A stretch of DNA of 64,000 nt from Pisaster brevispinus. Its lineage: Eukaryota > Echinodermata > Asteroidea > Forcipulatida > Asteriidae. Both the position numbers and the translations under genes were made by a program. Positions 1 to 12,100 of this stretch are shown piece after piece. The notes under the pieces were generated by a model. It was not told the origin of the DNA. It saw nothing but the letters and a program-made list of their open reading frames with translations, and ran no database searches. How positions within the stretch are numbered: position 1 is the stretch's first letter; each line of letters starts with the position of its first letter. Location of the stretch: contig JAMKCF010000083.1 in NCBI GenBank assembly GCA_023634235.1, positions 1 to 64,000 of the forward strand, given 5' to 3'.

Positions 1-1530
1 CCCAACCCCCACTCCCGACCCAACCCAACCCCAACCCCCAACCCCCCAACCCCAACCCCAACCCCAACCCAACCCCAACCCCACCCCAACCCCAACCCAA
101 CCCCAACCCCAACCCCAACCCCAACCCCACCCCAACCCCAACCCCAACCCCAACCCCAACCCCAACCCCAACCCCAACCCCAACCCCGAACCCCCAACCC
201 AACCCCAACCCCGAACCCCCAACCCTAACCCCAACCCCCGACCCCCAACCCTAACCCCAACCCCCGACCCCCAACCCCTAACCCCAACCCCCGACCCCCA
301 ACCCTAACCCCACCCCCAACCCTACCCCAACCCCGACCCCCAACCCTAACCCCAACCCCCGACCCCCAACCCTAACCCCAACCCCCGACCCCCAACCCTA
401 ACCCCAACCCCCGACCCCCAACCCTAACCCCAACCCCCGACCCCCAACCCTAACCCCAACCCCGACCCCCAACCCTAACCCCAACCCCCGACCCCCAACC
501 CTAACCCCAACCCCCGACCCCCAACCCTAACCCCAACCCCGACCCCCAACCCTAACCCCAACCCCCGACCCCCAACCCTAACCCCAACCCCCGACCCCCA
601 ACCCTAACCCCAACCCCCGACCCCCAACCCTAACCCCAACCCCCGACCCCCAACCCTAACCCCAACCCCCGACCCCCAACCCTAACCCCAACCCCCGACC
701 CCCAACCCCAACCCTAACCCCAACCCCCGACCCTAACCCCAACCCCGACCCCCAACCCTAACCCCAACCCCCGACCCCCAACCCTAACCCCAACCCCCGA
801 CCCCCAACCCTAACCCCAACCCCCGACCCCCAACCCTAACCCCAACCCCCGACCCCCAACCCTAACCCCAACCCCCGACCCCCAACCCTAACCCCAACCC
901 CCGACCCCCAACCCTAACCCCAACCCCCGACCCCCAACCCTAACCCCAACCCCGACCCCCAACCCTAACCCCAACCCCCGACCCCCAACCCTAACCCCAA
1001 CCCCCGACCCCCAACCCTAACCCCAACCCCCGACCCCCACCCCTAACCCCAACCCCCGACCCCCACCCCTAACCCCAACCCCCGACCCCCCACCCCTAAC
1101 CCCAACCCCCGACCCCCACCCCTAACCCCAACCCCCGACCCCCACCCCTAACCCCAACCCCCGACCCCCACCCCTAACCCCAACCCCCCGACCCCGACCC
1201 CTAACCCCAACCCCCGACCCCCACCCCTAACCCCAACCCCCCGACCCCCACCCCTAACCCCAACCCCCGACCCCCACCCCTAACCCCAACCCCCGACCCC
1301 CACCCCTAACCCCAACCCCCGACCCCCACCCCTAACCCCCACCCCCGACCCCACCCCTAACCCCCACCCCTGACCCCCACCCCCCAACCCCCCACCCCCG
1401 ACCCCCACCCCCCAACCCCCACCCCCAACCCTAACCCCCAACCCCCACCCCTAACCCTAACCCCCAACCCCCACCCCTAACCCTAACCCTAAGCCTAACC
1501 CTAACCCCTAACCCTAACTCCTAACTTAAC
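1..1530. repeat. Degenerate telomere-like C-rich array (CCCCAA/CCCTAA variants)
   Basis: The first ~190 bases are mainly CCCCAA-type runs. From about 190 to 1380 a 26-bp higher-order unit recurs, built of CCCTAA, CCCCAA and CCCCCGA blocks; CCCCAACCC variants replace CCCTAA in later copies, and the array ends at 1440-1530 in plain CCCTAACCCTAA. The C-rich strand read 5' to 3' at the left edge is the orientation of a left chromosome end. The complementary strand is dense in G runs and should form G-quadruplexes. It could be a true subtelomere or an internal array truncated by the window. Confidence 0.85.
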
Positions 1531-2813
1531 ACTTTCCATACAATATAACACTCTCCAAAATACAAAAGATTCCAATGTAAGGACGGGGGGCAGCAATCAT
1601 TACTATGAGGACTGGTGACTAGTTTAACATTTTTGTTGTGTTTTACTCTTGAGGGCGCCCTTCATGCTAAGTGCACAGAGCCGTATATTGTAAGTGCAGT
1701 TTCCGTTTCTCACTCATGTCACTGCGTTAACGATTGCATCGTTTGGCAAAGCCTAAATGTTTACTGCTAGTGCTAGTGCTAGTGCTACACCGACATACGC
1801 AATTCAAGTTTTTGCTTTTACTAATGAGTTATACAAATGGCATCTGCAAGTCAGGTACGTATGATTTAACCATGGATGTAGAAATTAAATTTCTACCTCA
1901 TTTTCACACCCTCACTCTCAGTTTTTTGTTCCATTTTGCATACTTCATTTTTTTCATGCGCCATACTCGGCGGGTGTGGGTTAAAAGCCGGAATTGCCTG
2001 ATTTGCCGGAATGGTCGGAACACGAAATATAACACACTATTTATTAAAGAATTGGCAAAAGAGGCAGCTGGAACTATATTTAAATAGTCAAAGATATGAG
2101 TTGTTGTCATAATTACTACAAACAGACATGACTGAACTCTGCATAAAAATATCCCCGGAACTCGAAAACATGAAAATTTGACTGACTTTGTTGATCGCCT
2201 GACGAACAAAACAGACAGCAGGTACCAGACTTTGCACAAGACGCACGCAAAGTGGCACTTCCAAAAGTTCATGGAGATGATAGCAGATTAGATTAGGCTA
2301 CAAACATGACAAACGTACTTCTAGTTCTAGGAGTATGCAAATTAGTTGAAAAATACTCAAGTTCCTCTTTTTGCACAAATTTATTTTTATTGTTGAAAGT
2401 CAAGAACTATTTCTTTTTTGGTCAATATTGTCATTTCCTTGTTAAACTTGTTGCTCACTTGTTCGGAAACACAAATTAAATGTATTTTGTTTAAACCATC
2501 TGACCCTCCTTTTTAGCAAGACACTTTAAATCCATCCTGTTGAAATTATTTAAATTGCAGTCTTATGTTCTGAAAAATCCTTGGCCATTTACAGCGGCCA
2601 TTTTGCAGCAGCGTCACCTATTTTCAGAGGGTCACTGTGGATCTTGCCCATTCTCATGGTATTAAAACGGAAATCAAAATTAGGGACCCCCCAAAAAAGT
2701 GTCAACTGAAAATAATTAACTGCATGTGATACCCCTTAGAAGGAGAGGTTTTTATCCAATCTTTTAAAATAGTTTGGTAAAATAATGAAGTTTTGAACTG
2801 CACTCACCAATTG

Positions 2814-3640
2814 AAAATTATTAATCACCACACTATGATTAGCTCATAACTAAATGTCTTGTACGAATCCACATTACAGCAATGTTTAAATTTAGAACTT
2901 GTGATACCCCTTAGAAGATTATGTGTTTTTATTTATTTTGACTTCCATGTATTTTGTTCCTAGGTCAATCATGATGTGAAATTATGTTTTTTTGTGTTGA
3001 CCTGTGTCATCATGTTGATAAGTAGTAAAGAGATAAACCTCACTAGGGGTTTAGGCTAAGCCAACCTACCAACAAACTTACCAACCTACCAACCAACCAA
3101 CTTGCCAACCTACCAACCAACCAACCAACCTACCAAATATTATATATTACGTTCTTATAGAGCGCATTTCAGTTCTGAAACTGAGAGAACTCTCAATGCG
3201 CTTATTATTACCCCTGGTCACTGGGCCTTAATTCATTCCTTAAACCATCTCAGCTCCCTGGGGAGTATACAGCCTGTGCAACAATTAATAATGCGCTACT
3301 CGGCTAAATCAATCACAAGAACCATCTCTGCCCTCACAGGTACCCATTTACCCCTGGGTGGAGAGAAGTAATTATAGTTAAGTGTCTTGCTCAGGGACAC
3401 AAGTGTCACGACCGGGATTCGAACCCACACTCTGCTGAACAGAAGCACCAGAGCTTGAGTTCGGTGCTCTTATCCGCTAGGCCACGACACCCTACAAATA
3501 TTGGCCTGCAAAGGTGGCACTAGATGTAGTTTAAGAAAAACAACTAAATTATTAATCACCACACTATTAGCTCATAACTGAATGTCTTGTACAAATCCAG
3601 TACACAACAAAATTACAGCAATGTTTAAATTTAGGCCTGG
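2814..3640. repeat. Direct repeat pair (~85 bp) flanking a SINE
   Basis: The stretch beginning attaatcaccacactat at about 2818 recurs at about 3549 with few changes, running through ttagctcataact, aatgtcttgtac and ttacagcaatgtttaaattta. The second copy has a small insertion near 3600. The SINE and CCAA-rich tract lie between the copies. GTGATACCCCTTAGAAG also occurs at about 2728 and 2900. Confidence 0.7.
3140..3495 (-). repeat. tRNA-derived SINE, near full length
   Basis: Read on the minus strand it starts with a tRNA-like head: A box TGGCCTAGCGG (complement of ccgctaggcca near 3475) and B box GGTTCGAATCCC (complement of gggattcgaaccc near 3414). A body follows containing TTGAGCAAGACACTTAAC-like sequence and ending in a segment with tctataagaacgtaat. 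Sibling copies occur at 7620, 8721, 14840, 17330, 17600, 19185 and 29400, so it defines a family. Confidence 0.8.
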
Positions 3641-4429
3641 TTACAACTTGAACGTTTTAAACAGTATTGTAACAAAACTATAAAGTAATTAGATCAGTTT
3701 TTTTGTGGTTAGTTGCCCCTTTAACTTTTGAATTATTGGACAACCCTCTGTTGGTCGCTTTTGCTCAGGTTGTTAGTATTATGTAAGACCACAGTAACCC
3801 AGTTTCATGGTTATTGATGTGGTTCTTGCTCCCTGGAGCCTTTGTGATTAACACAATTGCCCAGCTGGCCAATTAGCCACTGGAAAGTGTTATGTAAGTC
3901 CTTTTCTAAGTTAGCATGTGACCCAGTGGAAATTTCCGTTAAGATCTTTGGCACTTTAATAAAAACTACAGGCAGCATGGTCTGGTGTGGACTCTACGAT
4001 TGGGAGTGGTGGTGGATGGACCATAAAATGGCTGAAGTTAGCCAAAGGCCAGGTGGCCCATTTTCAGAGTCAAGATTATTTTGTTGAGTATTTTGCCTTA
4101 TTTCAATTACACCATCCACCACCATATCTGTACTGAGCCTGTGCTGTGTAAGTATTGTTTTATTTATGACCTACCTTGTGCCGATATTTCACCATGCTTA
4201 CCGCCCCCCCCCCCTACATTTTGTCTAATAATTTTCTAAAGTCCCTGCAGTACCCACATCTACCGTTTTTGCTTACCAATTGCTTTCCATTTTTGCTGGT
4301 TGGCTCTGCCGTTGCTTTTGTATTAAATTTAGTTGTGTATTCTGAAGAGGAAATTGCCTACCCTGGGCAGCTATAATGATGAGCTGTCCACACCGGGCGC
4401 TATTGTTGGTATAACAATAATCTGATGAA

Positions 4430-5260
4430 TAAACAAGTTGTATTTTCAGGTCATGAATATCAGCGGCTTGGACGCGGACCGGCCGTGCTGTCCCACAATA
4501 ATAAATTTTCAACTCATGAATATCTTCGTCCTGGAAGCGGACAGGCTGCGCCTACAAGACCAATGCACCATGCACGTTGGATGTGCCGGCCGACCCTCAT
4601 GCACAACATGACAATTGCTCGCTATTATTAACAACATAAACATTATAGTCGACCCATTCGACGACTTAGACATTAAACATCTATCCCTTTTCTTACAGAG
4701 GCCCTCAACTGCCCGAACTGGCTTGTATTTTAAGGTGAATGGTAGGCCTCACTATGGAAATGAACCGGAGCTTACATGTACATGTAAGCCTGTGGCCAGT
4801 GCGTTTCTACGTGAAACTTTTGTCAGTCGAAGCTGTGAATAAAGAAGATCATTTCTAGAATACATATGTTTTAGTCATGTAACCAACTAAGTCTTAATAA
4901 TCACACATGGAGTTGGAGAAAATTTAGCTACATTTATGGCATCAACCCTCTCTTTGCTTTATGCCCTGCAAAAGTAAAACCTTTGTTCACCACCTGCGTT
5001 CCTCAGCGATTCCACCGGTCAGCCAGTCCGCAGAGTCGCCGTGGCGATCATGCTTATTGATATTTAAATAAGCTGGACTTCCAGCAGCCGACCGGTCTCT
5101 CCGCAGAGCCGCTGGAATATTCATGTTTATCGACATTTAAGTGAACCGTCCTGGCCGCGGAGCTGCCCAGTTGCTATGGGTCCTTTTGTTGTCAACGGAT
5201 TAAAAAGTCCGCGGAATTCTGCGGAAAGGCCGCAGCCTCGAACAGCTTGGAGGTTTTGAC
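4430..5260. repeat. GC-richer degenerate local duplications
   Basis: Two units starting catgaatatc (about 4454 and 4516) each continue to a GCGGAC block about 65 bases apart. At 5006-5160 two units share accggtc, ccgcagag and a tttaaataag/tttaagtgaa end. The local CG content exceeds the surroundings. No coding frame is convincing; nature unknown. Confidence 0.4.
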
Positions 5261-5639
5261 AAGGCGCCTAAATAAGTAACTTTAAAAGAAAAACTATAGT
5301 GTTACTGTTATTATTAACAGTAGTAAGATAAAAGTGGACTAGGCCACTGGTATTATCAAACCAACTTTTTAGAGAAGACAATGAACTAAAGAGGTATAAG
5401 TTTTGACATTTCCCAAACATGTGCAAGAATGGCTTAACCTGGGGTCATTACCACTCAGTGAAAACCGCCTCCTCACACTGTTATTGCCATTAAACTAAAA
5501 ACCTTTAACAGGAAAAAAAACCGCCAAAAAACATCAGTTGTTTTTATAATTGTTCTATTCATGCTCAAGGGCTACTTTGAGCTGTTCAATTTTTGCATTG
5601 GACCTGATCTCTTAGTTGTACACATACGCCTATTTAAAT

Positions 5640-6029
5640 ATTTATGTATGAGCTTTGAAAAGTAACAGCACAATAAATAGCAATACTTTGGTTGGTGTTC
5701 GGCTTCTATGCATTATGTTGGTTTCATGGGCGTTCACGCGTACATGTTGTGTGCGCATGCACACAGCACAATCTCTCCTTGCCAACAAAGCACAAAACAA
5801 TACACACAAAGAACAATTAATTTTATAGTTCCCACAAACCAAGCACAGTGCATTCAGACCTGTTACACAGGTCATATTCGCTAGCTCACACACAGCTGGT
5901 TTTTATATACAACGCCACGTGATTATTAGCAGTCTTCAACCAATCAGATTGTACAAACTCTCTGAAGTATTTATTAATGTAACACTTATTATTTTTGTAA
6001 TCTTATTTTTACATGTGTATTACTAGACA
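5640..6029 (+). promoter_or_regulatory. Putative promoter-proximal region of the UBA/UBX/LRR gene
   Basis: Immediately upstream of the start codon are an E-box palindrome CACGTG (5917-5922) and a CCAAT box (in caaccaatcag, about 5938). The same block, from gagctttgaaa to tatttattaat, recurs in diverged form at 42170-42830 downstream of the gene, so it may be a dispersed repeat that now lies at the promoter. No TATA box or transcription start is identified. Confidence 0.35.
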
Positions 6030-6133
6030 ATGGACTCGTTGCTAGCCACTCTCGTTGGAATGGGGTTCACATTGGACCGTTGCCAAGCAGCAGTGAGTTA
6101 CGGAAAGCTTACTGTTCATGACGCTGTAGAGTG
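6030..6133 (+). CDS. Exon 1: start codon and UBA-like domain
   Basis: Encodes the start and LVGMGF, the hallmark MGF loop of UBA domains, ending in DAVEW, which matches the last UBA helix (A-x-x-W-L). The donor is gtaagt at 6134, phase 2. Confidence 0.88.
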
Positions 6134-9100
6134 GTAAGTAAAAAGTGACCTTCCTAATGTGCTTTAATAGGTTCTTTTTTGTGTATCAAAATTAAAATAT
6201 TTCTTGTGCATGATTAAAATGTTTTACCATTTAAGATTAAGCTTTAAAAAAGATACTGGAAGCCATTAGCACCATAGTAGTCTTATGTGTCATCTTGTTT
6301 AATTAAAACCCTGCACGTCGACACCCTAGCTGTACTTGACCCCACAAAATCACTAATTACTTAATACCTAATTAATTTGAAATTAAATATTTTCCTTTTT
6401 TTGTATAATCCATCTTCATATCAATGCAACCAAAAAGGATAATGTTTACTTGTCTCAGACCCTTTGTTCAGCCTGTTCAGCTGTGTGAATACTTGACCCC
6501 AATGCCTTTGTTTACAATCCCTGGGGGTCATACAGCATACTGTTCAAAACATTAATATTTATTTTAAAAAGACTAGCATTAATGACTGATATCTGCAGAC
6601 CCTCAGAAGGGAAAACAATTTCAAGAAGATGAACAAATATGTTTTTCAAAAGTGCAAACAGCCCCTTTTGACTGTCGGCAAAAGATTCTCTGAAGATGAG
6701 AAGTGTAATTTGGGTTGAGGGTCGATTTGTTTATTTTTTAACTCCCTTTGCCTTCTGAAAGATTGAAAGACGAGGAAAGTCCTTATTTTATTGTCTTCAG
6801 ACAAATTATCATTTGAAGTAGGCCTACATGTACCCATCTACAAGAAAATTACCATCAAGAGAACTACCCCAAAAGAAAGAAAAATAATAAATAAATTGAA
6901 AAAATAAATAATGAAATTTGTCTTATTAAATTAAAAGAAAATGCTTTTCTTTTACAAGGAAAATAGTTTTAAACTGTTGTTGCTGTTTTTTCACATATGA
7001 CCAAGCTGTCAATACATTTTCACAAGTTGTTTGTATGGTGTGTTTGCTGCAAAGTGTTGGGAACTATCTGCATGCCAGATGATTCAATGTACATGTACTT
7101 CATTCTTGTATTGTAAATGGCAAGGTAGTAAAGGGCACCTCTATGAGAAATATTAACGTGTCTACTGGAATATTTTAAAGGGCACCCAGGCAGAGACCGG
7201 AGGAGTGGAGGTGACTGCCTCTATTCTATCTGTGAAGTATAAGGCCTTTATACATGTATATAATTGTGAGGAAGGAAAGTTAAATTAACAAATTTTGATT
7301 TACAATTTATTGATAATAACTAATCCAATTCTATGTCTTGGAAATAAATGTAAAGATTTTAAGTGACAATGAACAGCAATGAAGTTGTTGCTAATATTTA
7401 GAGGCTGCTTTAAAAAAAATTATATTAGATTCTCTTTTCAATTTGGCTATTTTTTGTCAACTTGTTTCCTTTCAGGTTACTGCAAGATGAGATTCCTATG
7501 CAATCAGCGCCAACGTTGAGTCTAAATAGACAAAGCCAAGAGGTCAGTACAATTCATTCGGGTTTTTTTGTTTGTCATTTATTTAACATTTAATAATAAT
7601 CATAACAATTGTGTATTTATTAGTACCCCTTCAAGCCAAGGAGGCCCCTGAAAGCACCTTTGATTGGTCCTCAGCTATTCTGAAACCGTCTCAACTCCTT
7701 AGGAGTATGCAGCACCAGCAACCAAATGGGAGCATGCAACTTTGCAGCTGATCAGCTAATTTCCTCAATTTTGGTAGTCCAGCTGTGCCATTGAAAATTG
7801 TAAACACACAGGCCTCGAAAATTGCTCTTGTATGGGCCAGCAAATTTCCTGTGGTTAAGGGCACTCTATGAGGAAAATGTTAATTTGTATGGGAACTTTG
7901 CAAAAGGCACCACAGCAAAAGCACAGGGCACCACAGCAATTGCTGCTGGTGCCCCGGGTTATTTCGAGGCCTGAACACATTCTAAAGTTATGATGTGCCT
8001 TTGAAAATTATAAACACAGTCAAAAGAATTGCTTTGCCTAGAACTTTGGCTTTGTTTATTTTTTATTCAGTTGCATCTACCTAATCAACAATTTTGCAAC
8101 AAGTGGGTCTCGTAATTCAAAAACTTAGCATTTATTCTGTCCTAAAAGCATATTAATAAGTGCTTTAACACGCCAGTAGATAAAGTGCTAAAACTGTATA
8201 AGATTTGATTATTATTAATATCAATTTTATTACTATAATTACCCTTTTCATGAATGTTTCCAGGCAAGACCAGGAACTGATGCAGGGTATCTCCCATTCA
8301 GCTTGCCACCAGTTGCGCCCCCTTCTAGCACCCCTAAGGAAACTACAGAACAACCCTCTGCATCAACAGTGGATGAGAGTAAATTTCAGCAACAGGATGT
8401 AGTCAGCCGATTCTCCCTGTCAGAGCAGAAGAAACAAGAGAAGGAAAGATGGGAACGAGAACAGAGAGAGAAGGCAGCGGTAGAGGCACGCCAGGCAAGA
8501 CTTCAAGATAAGAAGGTATATATTATGGTTTATCTAGAAAGGTGCGTGGTAAAACCATATTATAATCTCTGTATGGGATATGATGGTTCTCATAAGAACC
8601 GGTGGCTTAACAGCTCAACGTTTTGATTAGTTTGCTCTGATTGTCTTCAGAAGAATGCTGGACTCTGAAAAATCTCCTGCAATTTATGTGTGTTTTTCAA
8701 GTGGAATGTGAGAATTGTGGAGTGTCGTTGGGCACTGGACTCAAGTTCTGGTGTCCCGATCAGCAGAGTTTAGGTTTGAGTCCTGGTCATGGTACTTGTG
8801 TCCTTGAGCAAGACACTTAACTATTATTGCTTTGTCCTTTGGAAGGGACGTAAAGCCATAGGTCTTGTGTTTTGTGTAACGCACATAAAAGAACCCAGTA
8901 CATTTTTTTAAAGAGAAGTAGGTATGCCCCTGTGTTTTCTGGCATGGTTGGCTGCAGATTGCATCACAGTAATTTGTAAAACCTATGTAAAATGGGTCTC
9001 TGGTATCCATAATCCGCTTACCTATATATAGTAAAAACAATGAGAGAATATTTGCATTCATCATTCATTTGACATGTTTGAAGAGTACAATAACCTAAAA

Positions 9101-12100
9101 AAATTTGCAATAGTTTTAAGTGGCCTTCAATTAAAACTGAATGGTTCTAGTGTTGAAATTTGCAGCTTATTTGGCAAAAATGACAGATGAAACCTACAGC
9201 TACATTTTTCCTTATTCTTATTTACGGTTCTTTTATGTCAGATAAAGAAACTATGACTTTTTAGATTGGAACATTTATTTGTAAAAATTAAGCACCTTCT
9301 CAAAAATATTTCAGAAAAGTTGTGGGAAATCATTTCTAAAAGGGTAAATCATTGAGGATAAGTTGTGGATGGATTATTTTTGAGAGTAAGACGTTTGCCT
9401 AGTACAAAGCTCCTTTTATCAATAAGTATATTGACAGACTCCCCAGTCTGTGGTTTGGCCAACTGATGAGATCTCATAGAGCTTGGCAATGTTTACATCA
9501 TGTACATCTACAAGCCTGATTTATTGCTCAAAGACACTCTTTAGTCATCATTTCTGCGGAAAAAATGAAAGTGCCTAAAATTAAATGATAACTCAAGGTT
9601 TTCCAAGGTTATCCCAGGTTTAGCCTTTAGTTTCCCTAATACCGCTTGTTTAATTCTGTATATCTACCTAACCTGGACCACCTGCTAATTGACAGTAGTT
9701 AAGAATACACGGTCTGTGGTTAAGTCATCTTGTAAACAAATTGCTCAGTCTTGTTGCAATACTTTCCCCTCAAACTAATCCACAATATAACTGGACTTCT
9801 TACGGATATGTTGTGGGTTGGAAAAGCAAGTGTTGATAATCTATCTAAAAGTCATCCTGGAATAATTTTTGGGAGGATGTATACCATTCGAAAAATCGTA
9901 CCACTATACATGTAGCTCTCAAATTAAAATCAACAATTTATAAAACCTTACAAACCCCCGACCCAAAATATGTTATACTAACCAAAAATCTTTGTTGTAC
10001 CATAGGCAAGAAGTTACCTGTTGAAGAATATTGAAGCTGATAAAGAAGCCAGGCAGGGAATGGGTAAAGTACCCACTAGCCCCAAGAGCACACCTTGGCA
10101 ACAAGAGGCACCAGAGGTTGAGGATCAGTCTTCCAAGTCGATAGCATCAGCCTCTGTACCTCAGGATGAGGCTGATCAGAAGAAGTCAGGAGGGGATAGA
10201 ACCTCATCCAGAGCTACAGCTACTCAAGAGGAACCAGCAACTTGCACACTTCAGGTTTGTATAATACGGTTGTTTTGTTTCATTATCATGTTTCCTAAAA
10301 TATTCAAGATGTTTGCTTTTTATGTCAGAAACACTTTTTTCTTGTTTCTATCACTAATGAAAGCCCAAAAAATTTTCCCAAGAAAAATGGCAAAAAGGAT
10401 TTAGGTTAAGTTTTATTAATTTGTTTCAATCTTTCTGGTAATGCCACCAAGCGACCCTGTAGAGAAGACAAGGTAGAAATGTTCAGTTTTAGATGTGGGA
10501 GGAAAGCCCTAAATAAGGGAAAACTAAAGTAATCAGGGAGCGACTGAAAACTAAATCCACTTGTGAGGCGCCTGTCCAAGGTGGGATTCAAACCAGGGAC
10601 CACAGATTTGAAAGGCGGGGCAAGAAAATCACAAAAGCCTACCTGATTAGGAAGATGGGAAGAAAAATAATCTGGGAAATGTTCCGTGAGTCTTTTGATC
10701 AAAATCCAATTATAAAACCTGCCCTCGATTTCACCAAACTTGTCGCAAGTAACGAAGCATCGCAGGGTTTGCGACGCGTCGCAGACCTACAATGCATCGC
10801 AGCTGCGACGAGTTCCAAAATTCATTTCATCAAACACGTCGTAAGTGCGACGCGTCGCAATCGGGTCCATTTGTACTTATAATAAAAAACAATCTTTTGA
10901 ACGAGGATGACCTGTACAATCGTGTAACTGTTTTATGCTGTACATGACTCATTCATAAAACAGTCGTTTACAAAGCATATTCAAGATGGCAGACAAAATA
11001 TGCACATCGAAACATAACTTAATTCGAACAAATTTCGAGTAGAAAATCGGATAGACAGGGGAGCTTACCCATGGGAGCAAACGGTCTTTTAATTTAACGA
11101 GAAGTTATCTGGTGGTTTTTTTTATTACATACAGCAAACTTTTAAATTAATGTCTTTATAATTAACACTTTATGATAAGAAGCATACCTCTGTGACACGT
11201 TCAATATCTCCCTGTACCCTCTCAACGATGTCAAATATTCACTGTCTGAAAAATCTCACCATGAAGCTATAAAAAAGCATAGCTCCGTGGTGAGACTGTC
11301 GAGAGGGTTTGTTCTGTCATGAAACAGCCTCTCTTTTTTATTACGCTCTTGTGGCTTCGTGAATTGCAAACAGCATCAATGTCATTTTGAACGAATTTTG
11401 CTTTATCAAATTAAGCGTCGCATCCTACGACGACCCTTTGGGTTGTTGTATCTTGCGACGTGTTCGTCCTCGTTGTCAAGGAATTTACGACGCATTCAAC
11501 GCATCATAAGTTTGGTGAAATTGTTCTCACAACGCATCGCAAGATACGATGGGTAACGCGTCGTATCTTGCATTGCGACGCATCGCAGCGCTTCGTGAAA
11601 TTGACCCCTGGTGACTCAAGACTGAAGTCTTATCTTGATAGAAAAGACCCATGAAGCAAAGTAGACTCTGCAGAAAACTGATTCCCAAGAGTAGTTTGTT
11701 TTGTTTCCTCAGATAAGGCTGGCATCAGGACAGAGTATACAAGAGAAGTTCCTTTCATGCAAGGAGTTTGATCAAAATCCAAGTATAAAACCTGGTGACT
11801 GAAGAATGAAGTCTTATCTTCAAAGAATAAAAACGCATGAAGTATGCCTAATGTAAACTCTGTAACCCATTCTCATTAGTAGTTTGTTGTGTTTCATCAG
11901 ATAAGGCTACCATCAGGACAGAGTATACGAGAGAAGTTCTTTTCGTCAGCAACGCTTCAGTCTGTCGATGACCGCATCAGGACTAAACAAGCTGACCTGA
12001 CGTTCATCAATTTCATTCAGGTAAATACTCCCTTTGGGCCGATTTTTAAAAAGTAGCACTGGTCAAATCCGGAGACTGCTGTAAAAGCCGTACACAAATA

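Larger units (their letters stand above)
1531..6029. other. Intergenic region upstream of the UBA/UBX/LRR gene
   Basis: No ORF here has protein-like composition or recognisable motifs; the short ORFs are chance. Visible content: a duplicated ~85-bp segment (2814-2900 and 3546-3640), CCAA-rich simple sequence (3060-3135), a minus-strand tRNA-derived SINE (3140-3495), GC-richer degenerate local repeats (4440-5260) and the promoter-proximal region (5640-6029). Confidence 0.6.
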
